Shown here: piece by piece, positions 33,832-46,222 of the stretch
Layout: the number at the start of each line of letters is the position of its first letter
How positions within the stretch are numbered: position 1 is the stretch's first letter
Assembly (NCBI GenBank): GCA_022059125.1
Contig: JAEUWY010000015.1
Coordinates: 1,674,001 to 1,738,000, forward strand
From: Corynespora cassiicola
Lineage: Eukaryota > Ascomycota > Dothideomycetes > Pleosporales > Corynesporascaceae
Length of the DNA: 64,000 bases
Direction of reading: 5' to 3'
Position numbers and translations under genes: made by a program
The notes under the pieces: model-generated
Databases searched by the model: none
What the model was told of the DNA's origin: nothing
The model's input: the letters and a program-made list of their open reading frames with translations, nothing else

Positions 33832-34048
33832 TATTAGATATAAATCTAAAATAAAGTGTAAGAGTTATAATAATACAGATAGACAGATAAAAAAAACTAA
33901 ATTATATATTTATATAGAAAAAAAAAATAAATTACTGCTAAAACAGCTTATAGTAATTTAGAAATATATACTATTACGCTTATAACTAAGCTAACCTAAA
34001 ACACCTTATAATAGGCTATAATAGATTATAATAAGACACAGTTTTATA
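33832..34048 (-). repeat. LTR of degraded gypsy element (right copy)
   Basis: 217 bases aligning with 19386-19602, almost all differences being transitions. Followed by CTCGG, the target duplication, one C-to-T apart from the left copy. Confidence 0.8.
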
Positions 34049-35431
34049 CTCGGCTCTAAAGCAACGCAGCTAAATAAGCTATTATTTTAGTTTTTTTTTT
34101 AAACTAACTAAAAGCTTTAATAATAAAAATAAGTAATAAGTTTTTATAACTTCTAATTCTATCGCGAATTAATATTAATTAAGCTTTTAGCTTATACGCG
34201 TTGCTTAGTATTCTAACTTTCTACTAAATAGTTTTAAAAAAAGCTAGTATAAGCGTGCGTAGTTTTACGTTAAGCTTTAATAATACTACTTTTAAATTAT
34301 ATAAAACTATTTTTATTTTTTAGAAGTTTACGCGTATATTATTTTTTATAAAAAATTATTTAAAAGCTTTTTTAAAAGCTAGTAAAAAAGTAATTTTATT
34401 AATATAGTTAATATAATCGCGTGCTAAGCTAGAAATTTTATTATTATACGCCTGCTTTAAAAGCGAAAAGCACTTTATATTAAAAAACTAAAAAAAGTAT
34501 AACGAATACAGAAGTATATAAAAAGTAATAATTTTACTTACTTTACAGAAGTTCTAAAAAACTAAAAAATTATAGCTTTTATAGCTATTAATAATAAATA
34601 ATTAGTATATTTTTACTGTACAGCTTTGCGTATAGATATTAAAATACTTTAGCTAATTTATATCTAGTTTATTTATCGTCTAGCCTGTCTCGCTAAGTAA
34701 TATATACTAGCTAAATAAAATATTATTATTTTTATACTATATAGAGAAATAGTACTTACCTGTAAAAATAATAAAAAAAAAATTACTTAGCCGCACGCGT
34801 TAATTTTTTAAATTATTATAACTTACTTATAATTATTTAGCTAAATACTTTTAAATTAATTTTATTTTTTTAAAGCTGTAACTACTAATTAAGCTAAAAT
34901 TACGCTTATTATAAAGTCTGTTTTATTAAAGTTGTACGTATTTTTATTAATAATACTATATTTTTTTTTTATATAATATAGTAACTTAAACTAAAAACTA
35001 ATAATTTTAGAATTTTTATATAGAACGCGCTAGTAATTTTACTAGTAAATTAATTAAATTTAAAAGTCTAGCTAACGCTTAATAAAGTTACTAAACTAGT
35101 TAATATTAATATAGCCCGCCTCTCGCGCAGTAAGTAATTAATTAGCTATATTATATATAGTATTTAGTATAGATATAAATTTTTACAAATTTAGCTTAAA
35201 AATATAAGCAATAATTACTTTTTTTTTAATTTTAGTTAGCTGTTTTAAGTTAGGCTAGTAATTATATCGCGCGGGTCGTCTAACGCGTTAATAATAAACT
35301 ATAGCTTTTAAAATTTTATAAATTTTAGTAGCGCGTTATACACTTTAAATTAAATAATTATTAATAGCTAAAAAAATAAAAACTACAGAGACCTTTTTAT
35401 AAGTTAATTAGAATTCTTTTAGTAGTGGCAT
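34049..35431 (-). pseudogene. Fot1/pogo transposase remnant, N-terminal and catalytic part
   Basis: Starts at an ATG at 35431 on the minus strand. Still readable are RAGRPAR-like (as RVRRPARY) after an HTH-like region, LTKIKKKVIIAYIFKL, a segment like LLTARGAG (as LLTAREAGY), NFIKR, and IYNFNKTDF where functional transposases have the catalytic Asp of IYNFDETGF. Many stops replace Trp, Gln and Arg codons. With the part at 19127-19385 the coding length is about 545 codons, normal for the family. Clearly inactive. Confidence 0.75.
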
Positions 35432-35449
35432 TATAAGTGTAAGTAGTGT

Positions 35450-35511
35450 GTGCTGGGGCAGTCAGGAGGTGCGCCGCTCGCTTGTGTGCGCCGCTCGCTT
35501 GTGGTTTACGT
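35450..35511 (-). repeat. right terminal inverted repeat of Fot1-like element
   Basis: Inverted copy of 18994-19055 with the same internal 17-base duplication; followed by TA at 35512-35513. The AT-rich composition stops at this boundary. Confidence 0.85.
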
Positions 35512-35513
35512 TA

Positions 35514-38500
35514 CTTCTTACATAAGTTTGTTTTTTGTGTGATCAATCTATTCTTTAGTCGAGACTTGGTGGAACATTTCGTCAAAGGCGTTGAGGTAGG
35601 GTTCCACGGTTCATAGCCCCAACACCAAACTGCTGGGGCATACAGAAGGCTAATAGAGCTCATACTTATGTAATTAAAACTTTAATTGTTATTGTAGCTG
35701 AATTTGAGATTACTTTCAGCGTATTACGCGATCTGATTTCTTCATCGTATTGATTTTACTTGTTTGCCACTTTTTATACCAGCAGCACTGAATTGCTCAT
35801 CATATATCTATTAAATCGACCATTTATCTTCAACGAGACCTCGAAAGCACTGTATGAACATATGTTATCTTCTAATAAATAACCTAGTTTTGTGGAACTG
35901 CCACATATTCATTTTGAGCATCTACTTAGGCATGATTTCTAACAGTATTCACAACCAGCCTGGCGTAAAAAGTTATGCTATGCTCAATAATCGTAAGTTC
36001 CTTCATACACTCTAGCTTTCAAGTGCGTTACCATTCACGCTTTTCAATGGCCAAAGCAGCTGTCCTCGATGCAAGAGCTCTTCGTTCTTGTGAGCTTTTG
36101 ATCAGCTCTTCACCGCTGAGAAAGCCTTATAAAGCTTCAGCGGACAACCCTCTGACGACATTGACGCATTTTTTCCATGTTCAGGTGGTGAGATAAGTCG
36201 AGTAAAGTGTTCCATTCGGTGAGATATCTCAGCATACAGACATATTGACCTTTTACACCAGGTTAGTCAACATTCGCAAGTTTGAAAATAGACTGCCCGG
36301 GTTTGACACCTCAAGCCTGGTAAGGTTGATTTTTTGGATCGGTAGGAAGCATTGGTACCCTTTTTTTGGCATTCCGTTAGGGAAAAAATGTTGCGCATGA
36401 ATACAATTGAAGTAGTACAAAATGATAGTTAAGGTGTGATATAAGCCTTTTTCGACTTCTCGATTTCATAAATGATAAAAATAGAGGTAGGGAAGGGATG
36501 CATGGCAGAGCTCTTCAAGGAAATAGCCAATTCCTTCCATTTATCCGTTTTCCATAAAAGACTTTTGGGAACATGTAAACTGCAAAGCCTAAAGACCCCA
36601 TCAAGACTTATGCTGCAACTGACCCGGAAATTGTTGTAATTTCAAGGTAATTCTTAGTAATGTAAGGACAAGGCCCAATTTCTACATAAATTATGTGTTC
36701 CAGGACGGTCGGGAGTACTAAGATGTACTGTGGAGCCACTCAGATATACTCGATTAGCATTCTTGGTGGGAACCGATGTCTTGAACGGTATTCGATTTGG
36801 TAGCCGTTGGTCTGACGACTAGTAGTCGTTGGTCGGAAACTGCACGGGTGATGGTTATGTAGAATTGCCTCCATAGCCAATTTACGGTCAATTCGTAGAG
36901 GCACTCCTAATCCCATAAAAAAGAACCAGCCCTACATCAGCTCCTCAGTCTATGTGTCTTCCCTTTATGTCACTGATATCTCCCTCGATCATTAATCTCC
37001 CTCGATCATTAATCTCCCTCGATCATTAATCTCCCTCGATCATTAATCTCCCTCGATCATTACGAGTCAAAAGTGCTCCGAAACCCGCATATGCACATTC
37101 GCTTACACGACTTCGGAACACGATCAGTTCCACGGTAACGTCAATCAATCGCGTTTTTGGGTCAATTTAATTTACATGTCTAGTAGAAATGTTAAGGTGA
37201 GTATCTAGACTAGACCAATCGGCCCGGATTTTACATTTTTTTCCCGCCTCTACGTCCTGGCACCTCGCATTACGTTCTAGCCCATCAACGCGTGGTCAGC
37301 TGAGCCTGGCTCTCTATGCTCCGCTTGCGTCCCAGAGACTAACCCGCGTACCAACAACCCATCACCTGCCCCAATAGTCCATGATCCATTAGTCCAGCGT
37401 AGTCCCCGTGTTTACCCCACACCCCGCTCCATGGGGTCCCTAGCGTACCGCGTTCTGCCCCCATCCCCAAACCTGTCAAAGTACGGCACCCAATACTCAC
37501 GCGCCACACCTAGCCTCTAGAACCCGACGCACCGAACTCCCGACTAGCTTCGCCATACAAACGCTCAATAGTACGTGCATGCTCTGGCCCTGACTCGTGG
37601 GGGCTGCCGCACGAGTCCAAAGCTGAGGTTACGAGCGTGTGATCGACTACATGAGCGTCGATCTACCGCACTGCATGGCTATCCCCAGGTCTTTGCATAT
37701 GTAGGCGGGTAGGTGGGGAGAGGTCGTGTGGTACGGTGTGGTAGAGAAGTGGTACTCGGGGGCTTGGCGGGTTCTAGAAGGTCTGGGGTAGAGGGGGTGG
37801 AATGACTCGCGGATACAATTCATTCCTGGATGCTGGCAGCGTTGTGCGTTCTGCATAGACTACGGCATAACTATTTCAGCTGAGTGCAGAGTAGGCAGAA
37901 ATGAGCAAGTTGAATGCTTGTTAAGTAAATTTACTGACCGACAGCCCGAAGTAGGTAGACAGCGCAGCGCTCGAGCCCCAAGGATGGCCCAGAAACTTGT
38001 CAAACACAAGCATCACTCCATCAAAGCCACATCACCAATCCGGCATCCCAGGCCGATTGCTCAAAAGTCGGATCGAAAGACGAAGAAGCGTGTACCCACA
38101 TTCCTTCCCGCGCGGGAAGCAAAGCATTGATGTATTCGCAACGCGCTGCATAGACGAAATGACAAAGGCGGGTCAGACGTGTGTGTAAATGCACATGGAA
38201 AACAAGCACGACACAACGCCCATTGCGCCTCACAACACGCCCTCCCATAAGCGACAGCGTCCCTGCGTTTCCGATTGATCGCAAGTCGCTCCGACACCAA
38301 CAGATTCCTCCATACTCACTCTCTTAAACACTGCCTCCCGTAAGTACTCTGCCGCTTCGCTTCGCTTCGCTTCGCTTCCCATCCCATCCTCCCATTCACT
38401 CTCAACCACGCACGCAATCCTCCCACTCCACCAACATCCCCTCCCCCACCGCGGCCCTCGGCACCTCAGCACCTCCGACCCGTACTCGCCTACACACACA

Positions 38501-40017
38501 TACGCTCCTCGCCCGAATACGCCATTGCAGCAAAGTCGATCCGACAGCGTCAATGTACAGGGATCGCGATCCCTCGTGTCTTTTGCGCGGGACGGGAGAG
38601 AGGGCGGGGGAATACGCACGTACTTGTTGGTAGGGTGGATACGATGCGGAGAAGAGGTCGGTGCTTTTTTTTGGGCCGCGGACGCTCATTCTTGGGAGGA
38701 CAAGCGCCGAGAGAGACGGGGCAGGGCAGGGCGCTTGGTAGAGGCTTGAAGCGGGGACGGGGTGGCTGGTCGGTGCGTAGTGTTGAGGCCAGTGATGGGC
38801 GATGGATGGGCTGAAATGGGGATGTGATAGTCGAGACTTGATGGAATTATTCCTGCGCGACTCTGACGCTGGGACGAGGCGCAGAGAATTGTTGCAGTGC
38901 CAATGTACACGGCCATGCCTTTCTCCTAAAAAAGCGTGCAGGTCCAGAACAGCCTCCGAAGCCGAGTACAGCCGGAGAAGCAGAGGTCCACACTACGCTT
39001 ATCTTGCTGACAGCGCTGGCCCGGCGCGCAGTCCTCGCGTACCAGAATATGCGGTACGCACTCCATGTGCTGGGACAGTGGTCAAGTCCGGCCCCCGCAC
39101 CAGAGGACCAGACGGCCCGCCTGATTGCTCCCGTCCAACGTGAGCGCTGCTAGGCCACCCTCTCCTGCCTGTATCCACAGCCTTGGAGGCAGCCCGTCTT
39201 TTACACCCAACCTACCAGTCCCAAAGTCCCCTCCATTCCGCATCTAGTCATGTGTAGATTCATCCCACCGCCATTGTCCTTTTCATCTTGTTCCATCTCA
39301 AACCACCCTTTGCACAAGGCTGTGCTAGTAACTCAGGCGTAGCCCGCCTAGGGCTCAATTTCCATGGCTAGCTCGCTGTGTCTCGCTCGAAGCGCCCCGC
39401 GAAACGAGATTCGCCCTTCTGTGTGACTGTGCTACCGTGATGGAGGCAGGCCTAGAAGTATCCGAGCCGAGCCCACGTGTGACGCGTACCACATTGCCAA
39501 TATCCTCTCGGCGAGGTGCATATTCGGCCGGGAGGGCCACAGCGAGGGAGACGGGCGTCCTGGTTCGTGGAAGCGGGCTGCGGGTGGGCGAGCGGCGTGC
39601 GCGCTCGGGCATTGAATCGAAAAGGACGAGGACGAGGACGAGGATGAGGATGAAGGTGGCGATCTAGGTGAATGTTGGTCGAAAGAAACCATCGCAGTAT
39701 CTACCAAATCATTAGTGGTGATGGTCGTACGTTGAGTTGCCTGCTGTGCGCCGATCTCACTCCGGCCGTGTCTGAAACGGCGAGCGCTTGCTTCATCGTT
39801 CCATAGTACACAGTGATATAGGAAAGAGACACAAATCATGGAGCAACAATATTGAAGGGGGCCAGCAGAGCTAGCTCCAGGCGTTAATTGGGACTATGAT
39901 GCTCAACCGCACTCAATGCAGCATCGCAAATATTACGTACGCACTATTCTCGTCTCCCCATACTCGTTCAACCGTGACGCATTCCACATCCATTACCATG
40001 TATCCGAATTAATCGGT
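35514..40017. other. gene-poor stretch of normal composition
   Basis: About 4.5 kb with no supportable gene. It holds a 5 x 17-base tandem repeat (36978-37062), a CTTCG microsatellite (about 38353-38378) and a GGACGA/GGATGA run (about 39625-39655). ORFs open on both strands in the GC-rich part at 38.2-39.8 kb but show no domain, signal peptide or splice logic. It ends at the 3' side of the hexose transporter. Confidence 0.5.
36978..37062 (+). repeat. 17-base tandem repeat, five perfect copies
   Basis: ATCTCCCTCGATCATTA repeated five times without variation. Perfect identity implies recent expansion or active turnover. Confidence 0.95.
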
Positions 40018-41776
40018 TTAAACCTGAGACTCGTTCTTGGGAGCAACAGTCTCGGAGCCGACGTGGACCTCGACACCCTTCTCCTCGAGGTGCATTTGGG
40101 CCGCGAAAGTGGTCGAGGGCTTCCACTTGCGGGAGGTGCGGGGAGTGGACTCCTCCAACATCTTGTCGACCTGTTCCAGGGTAAGACCCTTGGTCTCAGG
40201 AACAAGGAAGAAGGCGAAGAGGAAGGAGATGCAGCAAAGGCCACCCCACATAAAGAAGACGTTGGAACCGAGCTTGGCAGAGTTTGGCTGGTCAGTAACA
40301 AGGTATGGGGTGATGACACCGATGATGCAGTTCCAGAACCAGTTAGAGGCGGTGGAGAGACCGACACCACGCGAACGGATGGTAAGGGGGAAGATCTCGC
40401 CAATGACGATCCAGGCAGCGGGACCCCAGGTGGTGGCGAAAGAGGCAATGTTCAAGCAAATGAATGCAATCATAGCCTTGGTAGCATTGGGGTTGGCGGG
40501 GTGATCTGCGGTGTCCTTGCCAGCGGTGGCACCAATGGCACCGACAATGAACTGGAAGATGACCATGAGAGCAGCACCGTAGATCAAAATGGTACGACGA
40601 CCAATCTTCTCCACCATCCAGAAAGAGGCAGGCGTAGACAGCACGTTGACGAGGGTAGTGACAAGGGAGATCAAAAAGGGGTTGTCGATGGTGCCGAGCT
40701 GCTGGAAGAAGACCGGTCCAAAGTAGAAGATGAAGTTAATACCGGTCAACTGCTGCATCATTTGCATGAGGATACCAAGAGTGGTACGGCGGAGGTTGGA
40801 CGAAGGCTTGGACATGCTGCCCTGGAAACAAGCAGCCCACGAACCAAGGTAGCTGGTGGTGGGAATGACAGACATCTCGTACTCGTGGTTGGCAATGATC
40901 TCAGCCAGTTCATCTTGAATGTACTCCGAGTCGACAGCTTGGCCACGAACACGCGCGAGAGCCTTGGCGGCCTGGTCGAGCTTGCCTTTCTTGACGAAGT
41001 AACGGGGAGACTCGGGAAGCACGGCCAAACCGACACCAAGAATGATGGCCCACAAAAACTGTATAGCAATCGGGATACGGTAGGAGCCGGTGTCGCGGCG
41101 GCCTTGGGTAGCGTATACAACGCAGTTGGCAAGCAAGATGCCGATAGTGATGCAGAATTGGTAACCAGCCACCACAGCACCGCGGACTTTGCGAGGAGCG
41201 ATCTCAGACATGTAGCTTGAAGCGGTTAGCACTTGTGTGTGTGTGAAAACGTGAATCGACGTCGACCTACAGAATGACAATGGCGGAAATGAAACCAACA
41301 CCAAATCCAGCAATCAGACGACCAGCAACCATGACGTTGAGGCCAGTGGATGCAGTCTCTAGAATGCCGCCGACGCAGAAGATTAGGCAACCAAGGATGA
41401 TAGTCATGCGACGGCCAATGAAGTCGGCAATGTCACCAGCTATGATGGCACCGAAGAAAGTACCAGCGGAGAGAATCGAAGTGGTGAGGGACTGTTGCCA
41501 TTGGGAAACGACAAAGAATTCCTTGCGGTAATCTTTGACTTGCTGATCGTCGGCGCTCACGCCGGGGAAGCGGACGTCTGGGTACTCGTGGCCAGTGTAC
41601 TGCTTGATGAAGTAGTCCATGTTAAGGACACCACCCATCCAACCAGTGTCATAGCCGAAGAAGATGCCGCCAAAGGCAGCAAAAGCGACGATGAGGTAGG
41701 CCCTGACGGTTACGGGCGCCTCGACGCGGTTGACATCAGTGGTGCCGGTGACGGCAACAACACCACCTCCAGGCAT
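40018..41776 (-). CDS. MFS hexose transporter
   Basis: Exons 41776-41271 and 41215-40018 give 567 aa; the 55-base intron has donor GTAGGT, branch GCTAAC and acceptor AAG. The ATG at 41776 (MPGGGVVAV) is preferred over one 33 codons upstream because the preceding residues look like translated UTR. Sugar-porter signatures are present: FGYDTGWMGGV in TM1, GRLIAGFGVGFIS, YMSEIAPRKVRG after TM4, PESPRYFVKKGK after TM6, QQLTGINFIFYFGPVFF in TM7 and PETKGLTLEQVDKML after TM12. Twelve membrane helices are expected in the plasma membrane; role is proton-coupled or facilitated uptake of monosaccharides. Closest in style to fungal high-affinity glucose/hexose transporters; substrate not proven. Confidence 0.9.
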
Positions 41777-44700
41777 GATTGTCGGCGTACGGGTTGCGTG
41801 ATCAAAAATGTAAAGGGGTTCAAAGAGGTTGAGTTGCAAGGTCGACGAGGGTTTATGAAGACCCGCGACGCGCAAACGAAAAGGTGAAAGAGCTGGCGGG
41901 GGCTGTTTTCACGCAACACGCGCGGAGCTCCAGCTTTTAATAACAGACCCCAGCACTGGTGATACTGCAGCATGGTGGCTTCTGGCCCATGGGTACAGTA
42001 GCATTGTGACCTCTAGTCTAAACCTTATTGGGGGGCTCCTCCGCGGCCAGCCCTTCTAGAAGGATTCAGACCTCACCTCATGGGCAGCTTATGGCGAACG
42101 CGCTCCCACCTTTGCGCTGTCTTGCACGTCGGAGGGGAGCGCAATCGCGTTGGCATGCTGAACCACGGTTCTATCTCTCGTGTTGATGGTGAAGCCCAGC
42201 ATGGTGCATCTTGCCGTCAATTTCTGGGTCGTCTTGGCTGCGAGGGCCCTGTACGGGCGGCAGAAATGCCTGGAGTGGAAATCAACTGGTGGTCCGGCCT
42301 GAGATGTGGGCGCTGGGGAGGCGCCAAAACTGGGGGAGCCAAGCTCGGGCAAGCAACACCAGGGATTGGCCTTAGCCCTCGCGGAGTGTACGCATTTTCT
42401 CCCCAACCCCTGTACTCCGCGCGGGCCACAAATCTGGGCGAATTGAAGGGGATTGAGGGGCGCGTTGGCTGACACTGATTGGTCGGCTGGAGGCCCAGGA
42501 CCTCTTGTAGCGCCTCCCGTGCTCATCACGCAGCTTGACAGAAGCAAAACGGACAGCCCACATGACAGTGGCCTCGGCTAGGGGTCACTTTGTTGCCCTT
42601 GTCGACCATGTGCATGGCGGACCTCGTTTGCGGCAACAACGCCATAGAGTGTGTTGCCTGGGCACGGAATGGGCAGTGCGTGTTGCGCAGTCTGTTCACT
42701 TCTTCCAAGTTGACTGAGGTGTGCCTTAGTGCCAGTGCATATTATGTACGTACCGGCTCACGGCTCGCTCAGCCTGGTCTACTCAGGCCGCCTCAACAAT
42801 ATAATGGGCGTGGATCGGCCGTTTTCTTTTGTGCGACCGTCAGATCCTCCCCGGCAGGCGATTCCCGTGCCAGCTTGCATGCAGGCGTGCATAGTCGCTT
42901 GTCCGCAGACAGCTTGCTCCTGATCAGGCAGTCCAATTTTGTCCCGGGTGTTGATTGGGCACCCACTCCGAGTGCCAGGTGCGCGGAATTATAGTACGGA
43001 AGGTTTGCTTCCAATGAGGATGTCGGGCCTTTGTGACACATGCCTTTCGCATCAGAGCTGAGCCAGGAGGCCATTTCAATTGCTGAGTGCCATGCTACTC
43101 ACCTTTCTAGAGTTGCACTGGCGGCGCAACGCAGCCGCCTTGCTGTCTTTTTTTGGCGTGCGAAGGTGTTCGTTGCCCGAAGATGATTTGCTGTCCTCAT
43201 AAGCACTAGTGGCGCCGCCATAGGCATTGTGACCATTCCTCTTCGCTCGCCACAGCCGTGCGCCGCACAGAGGACGGTCTGGAGAACCTTGCTTTGCGTG
43301 CACTTGACATTTGGCTGCCTTCACATGTGCCGCCAGTGGCTTCGGCGCCCACTACCCGAGTCTGGATTGGCACCCCGCCACGGAGGCTCCGAAACGTGAT
43401 GCTGCAACCTCAGGGTACTTGTTGATCAGCGGACCAGTTTCCAAACGGTTTAACGAAAACGACCTGCAAGCCAACCCTAGTCTTGCTTGACTCCGCGTCT
43501 TGAAGAACTTTCTCTGCCGTGTTGGAGATGAGCACATGACGAACCAATTGAGATCAAGGGTCACCGTCGTGTTGCTCATCAGCTATCCGTCTGTCGGCCA
43601 ATCAGTCCGCCTGGGCCGTTCGACGTCCATTCAGGCATGTCGGGTCTCCACATCAGCGATACAAGGATTTACGGCCGACGCGTGAAATAAAAGGTTCCTG
43701 ATATCGATGAGCAAGGCTGCCTCAGCAGGCGCAACGCTCCGACGCGAGTCCACTTTTGAAGATCGTGAGTCTCCATGGGGAATCAACTAGCCCTGCATTA
43801 GTGTCAAAGATAGTTAGGACCCCGAAAATTGCTGCATGGGACCTCTTCCCCGGCCCCTCGAGACCTTTTTCACTCGAGTCAAGCCGGGCCGTCGAGATCC
43901 TTTGAAATCATGTATCGGACCCACAGGCTTGTTCCAAACCTCTGGCTGGGCGTGAAAAGTCTTTTGTGACTCCACAGTTCACTTGCGCATGGGGTTGCGA
44001 CTGGAATCGAGACCTTACGGAAGTTATTCTCAGAGAACGCCACGCCTCGGTCCACAGAGGCGGCGCAGTCTTAGGCGTCACGAGACTTGCAACCTCTTAT
44101 TCATGGCCCGACGCCGACCGCCAGCGGCCGAAATATGTAAAGGTGACGAAATCATTTTTGCGCGCTCGACGAAAGGCATGTTCTTTATCGCGGCATTTCG
44201 TCGGGTTCTCGACCGGATCGACAAGGGGCCCACTCTCGTCGTGGCAACGTCCCTCGGTACTTGGATGAACACGTCCAAGGCTCGGCATGAATTATCCCAG
44301 TAGTGGAGTCAGCGTTTACAAAGCTGCCGGCACTGTTGAATCATGCCGCGCTGGCTGCTGTTCGCTGGCGACCATGCGCTATGCCCCACATCAGCAGTGA
44401 CACGACGATGGCTGTGGTGTGACCCTGCCCATGGCCGCGGAAACGAAGATTCCTGGATCTCGGTCGCGCGCCCGTTTTGACCCTGATGGACCGCGCTAGC
44501 CTTGGCGACAGTTGATAGACAGGTAGTTGAGTTCCCGGGTGTGTCAGCAGGTCGCATCGTGTGATTTAGGTCCATCTGGTGTCCATGGATCGCCGAGGCA
44601 CTGAAACCTGGGGAACGCTGATCAAGGCACCGCGATCTAGGCACGCGTAGGGAATCGGATTGGGGTAGAGAGTCCGTTCCGTTGTGGATACGAGAGAGCC

Positions 44701-45564
44701 TGGGATAGGGCTGATGGCGAGTTCGTGTGAGAGCGGTAGCACTGCGTGTTTCTGTCCTGCGCTATTCAAGAGGCTGGTTATCCGTGTTGAAAGAACTTTA
44801 GTGAAGGTGAGAGTGCTCAGGATTGATAATGAACCGGAGCGAACACGTACTTGGCAGACGGCCGGTATCCGGGGCAGGTGCTTGTCGCGAAGTCACGTGC
44901 TCACATGGGAGCGCCTACCGGGCAGGAAAGAGCCACTCAAAAGCACAGAAATGATCTGCCTACCTCGTACCTTACCTACCGATAGTTAGCGACGCTGATC
45001 AGTTATATCTATCTCTGTACAGCGTTTCTGTGACGCGTTTTTGGATGTTGAACTTGAGATGCCTGGGCTACCTACCCAGGTGGTGATTTGTGTTGTTTTG
45101 GACTCTAATCTTAAAGTAACTCAACCTCAAGCATGATGTAGCGGGGGTCTTACTAAAACAAGAAAAAGTCATAAAATGGCTACTAATAGATAGATTCATG
45201 CCCCAGGCGCTGCAGAGTACACAATATCAAACCCGCAATCTAAGCACTTCACCGAGAGCGCTGGCCGGATCTTTACCGTAACGACACCTGGGCAGTATCT
45301 AATGTCTGATTCCCTACCTAGATATCCTAATCTTGTAGACCAACCAAAATTACATCAACGCAATAAAAGCCAGAAACAGGTTAAGAACATGGAAACTGAT
45401 TCACCCAGACTACCCGCCCGAGCGCGCACCACGAGCTCGCGCAATCACGTGCCGTGCTCGGACTTAGTGGGGTTCCGCCCGCGCCTTCGCCTCGCGATCC
45501 AGACTCCACCACCAACCTACCCGCTCCACAGCCCCATATTTGCAAACAAGCCCCGCTAGACAAC
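41777..45564. other. long intergenic region upstream of the hexose transporter
   Basis: 3.8 kb of about 55% GC with no convincing gene on either strand. A hairpin-like pair, CGCGGAGTGTAC (about 42380) and GTACTCCGCG (about 42412), is visible. ORFs of 60-150 codons occur in several frames, as expected at this GC content, and none shows a recognisable domain. It may contain a long promoter, non-coding RNA or decayed genes. Confidence 0.45.
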
Positions 45565-45905
45565 ATGGCCGTACGTATTCTCCGGCTCGCCAGATTACCA
45601 AGCTCACATGCCTGCAGCCTCGCGAGACCGTCGTCGTCGAAGCCGCGCCCCCGTCGTACCCAGGCGGCAGTGGCTACGGAACGATCGAGGTGCACCACCA
45701 TCACCACCACACGCTGCGGATGCGCGATCGAGGCGCATGCTTCAGGTCGTTCCTGCTGTTCATATTGATACTGGTGGTGATGGTTGGGTTCAGCGCCGTG
45801 TGTTTTGTTGCCTGGAATTACTACAACTTGTCCGAGTGTGAGAAGAACCGGTTGCCTTGGGAGAAGCCTTGCAAGGACTGGTTGGGACGGGACTCGTTTA
45901 TGTGA
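45565..45905 (+). CDS. small single-pass membrane protein with His tract
   Basis: Exons 45565-45570 and 45618-45905 (97 aa); the first exon is only ATGGCC, followed by donor GTACGT and a 47-base intron ending TGCAG. The product reads MAPRETVVVEAAPPSY, a Gly/Ser stretch, EVHHHHHHTLRMRDRG, one strong membrane helix (FLLFILILVVMVGFSAVCFV), then a short Cys-containing tail (CEKNRLPWEKPC). A mini-exon of this kind is common in fungal genes and puts a good start before the open frame. No family is recognised. The six-histidine run is natural here. An alternative start without the intron (45540 frame) has no ATG. Confidence 0.55.
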
Positions 45906-46222
45906 AATTTTGGTGGCCAGTATGTGAGGGGGGTAATCCGGTTGTGTAAAGACATGAGCTAGTTTTGCAGATTTTTGCAGTCGCTCCTTATTCGTTAGGC
46001 CTCCCTGCCGTTCGGATCTACAAATGCATTTTCTCTTGCTGTGGAGTTAGAGCTGGAATGCAGTGGCGCATGTGCACCCATTTTTTGGTAATAGGTTTCT
46101 TTACATGTGTGGGGTCCTCATCATGTCGCGGTCGAAGCGCGTCCCAATGTGTTTGAACCACGGAAACAGTGTCTGGTGTTGAATCATCTTTAAGATAATT
46201 TCTCTATTTAATAAACTTCACA
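45906..46222. other. short intergenic region
   Basis: 317 bases including the probable 3' UTR of the small membrane gene and the promoter of the POT transporter; nothing specific seen. Confidence 0.5.

Larger units (their letters stand above)
19386..34048 (-). mobile_element. RIP-degraded Ty3/gypsy LTR retrotransposon (middle layer)
   Basis: Two 217-base direct repeats (19386-19602 and 33832-34048) act as LTRs. Immediately outside are CTTGG (19381-19385) and CTCGG (34049-34053), a 5-base target duplication differing by one C-to-T. Excluding the younger insertion, the element is 7847 bp. On the minus strand around 31390-31770 a decayed reverse transcriptase is readable, including the catalytic box as YLDN followed by ILVY, and an upstream segment matching the APILFVKKK...YRNLNKITVK region with stops at former Trp/Gln/Arg codons. 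No ORF survives. Differences between the LTRs are almost all transitions, as expected for RIP. Confidence 0.85.
18994..35511 (-). mobile_element. Fot1/pogo-type DNA transposon, RIP-degraded and split by a nested LTR element
   Basis: The outermost layer of the nest. Ends are inverted repeats at 18994-19055 and 35450-35511 (59 of 62 bases match), beginning ACGTA as in several fungal Fot1/Tan1-like elements and flanked by TA at 18992-18993 and 35512-35513. Removing the inserted LTR element (19386-34048) and its 5-base duplication leaves 1850 bp, the usual size of fungal Fot1-type elements. Decayed transposase reads on the minus strand from 35431 and resumes at 19385. The interior is heavily AT-biased with many stop codons, consistent with RIP, while the GC-rich ends stayed intact. 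Superfamily is supported by ends, size, TA duplication and residual protein similarity; the exact named family is not determined. Confidence 0.85.

Noticed and set aside
18994..35511. AT-rich block as a centromere or mitochondrial insertion
   Set aside because: Its borders coincide exactly with transposon inverted repeats and LTRs, and decayed transposase and reverse transcriptase can be read inside, so nested RIPped elements explain it fully.
36978..37062. CRISPR-like array
   Set aside because: It is a perfect head-to-tail tandem repeat with no spacers, in a eukaryotic genome.
43966..44303. Two ORFs of 100-106 codons
   Set aside because: They overlap in different frames, lack domains, signal peptide or intron context, and fit chance expectation at this GC content.
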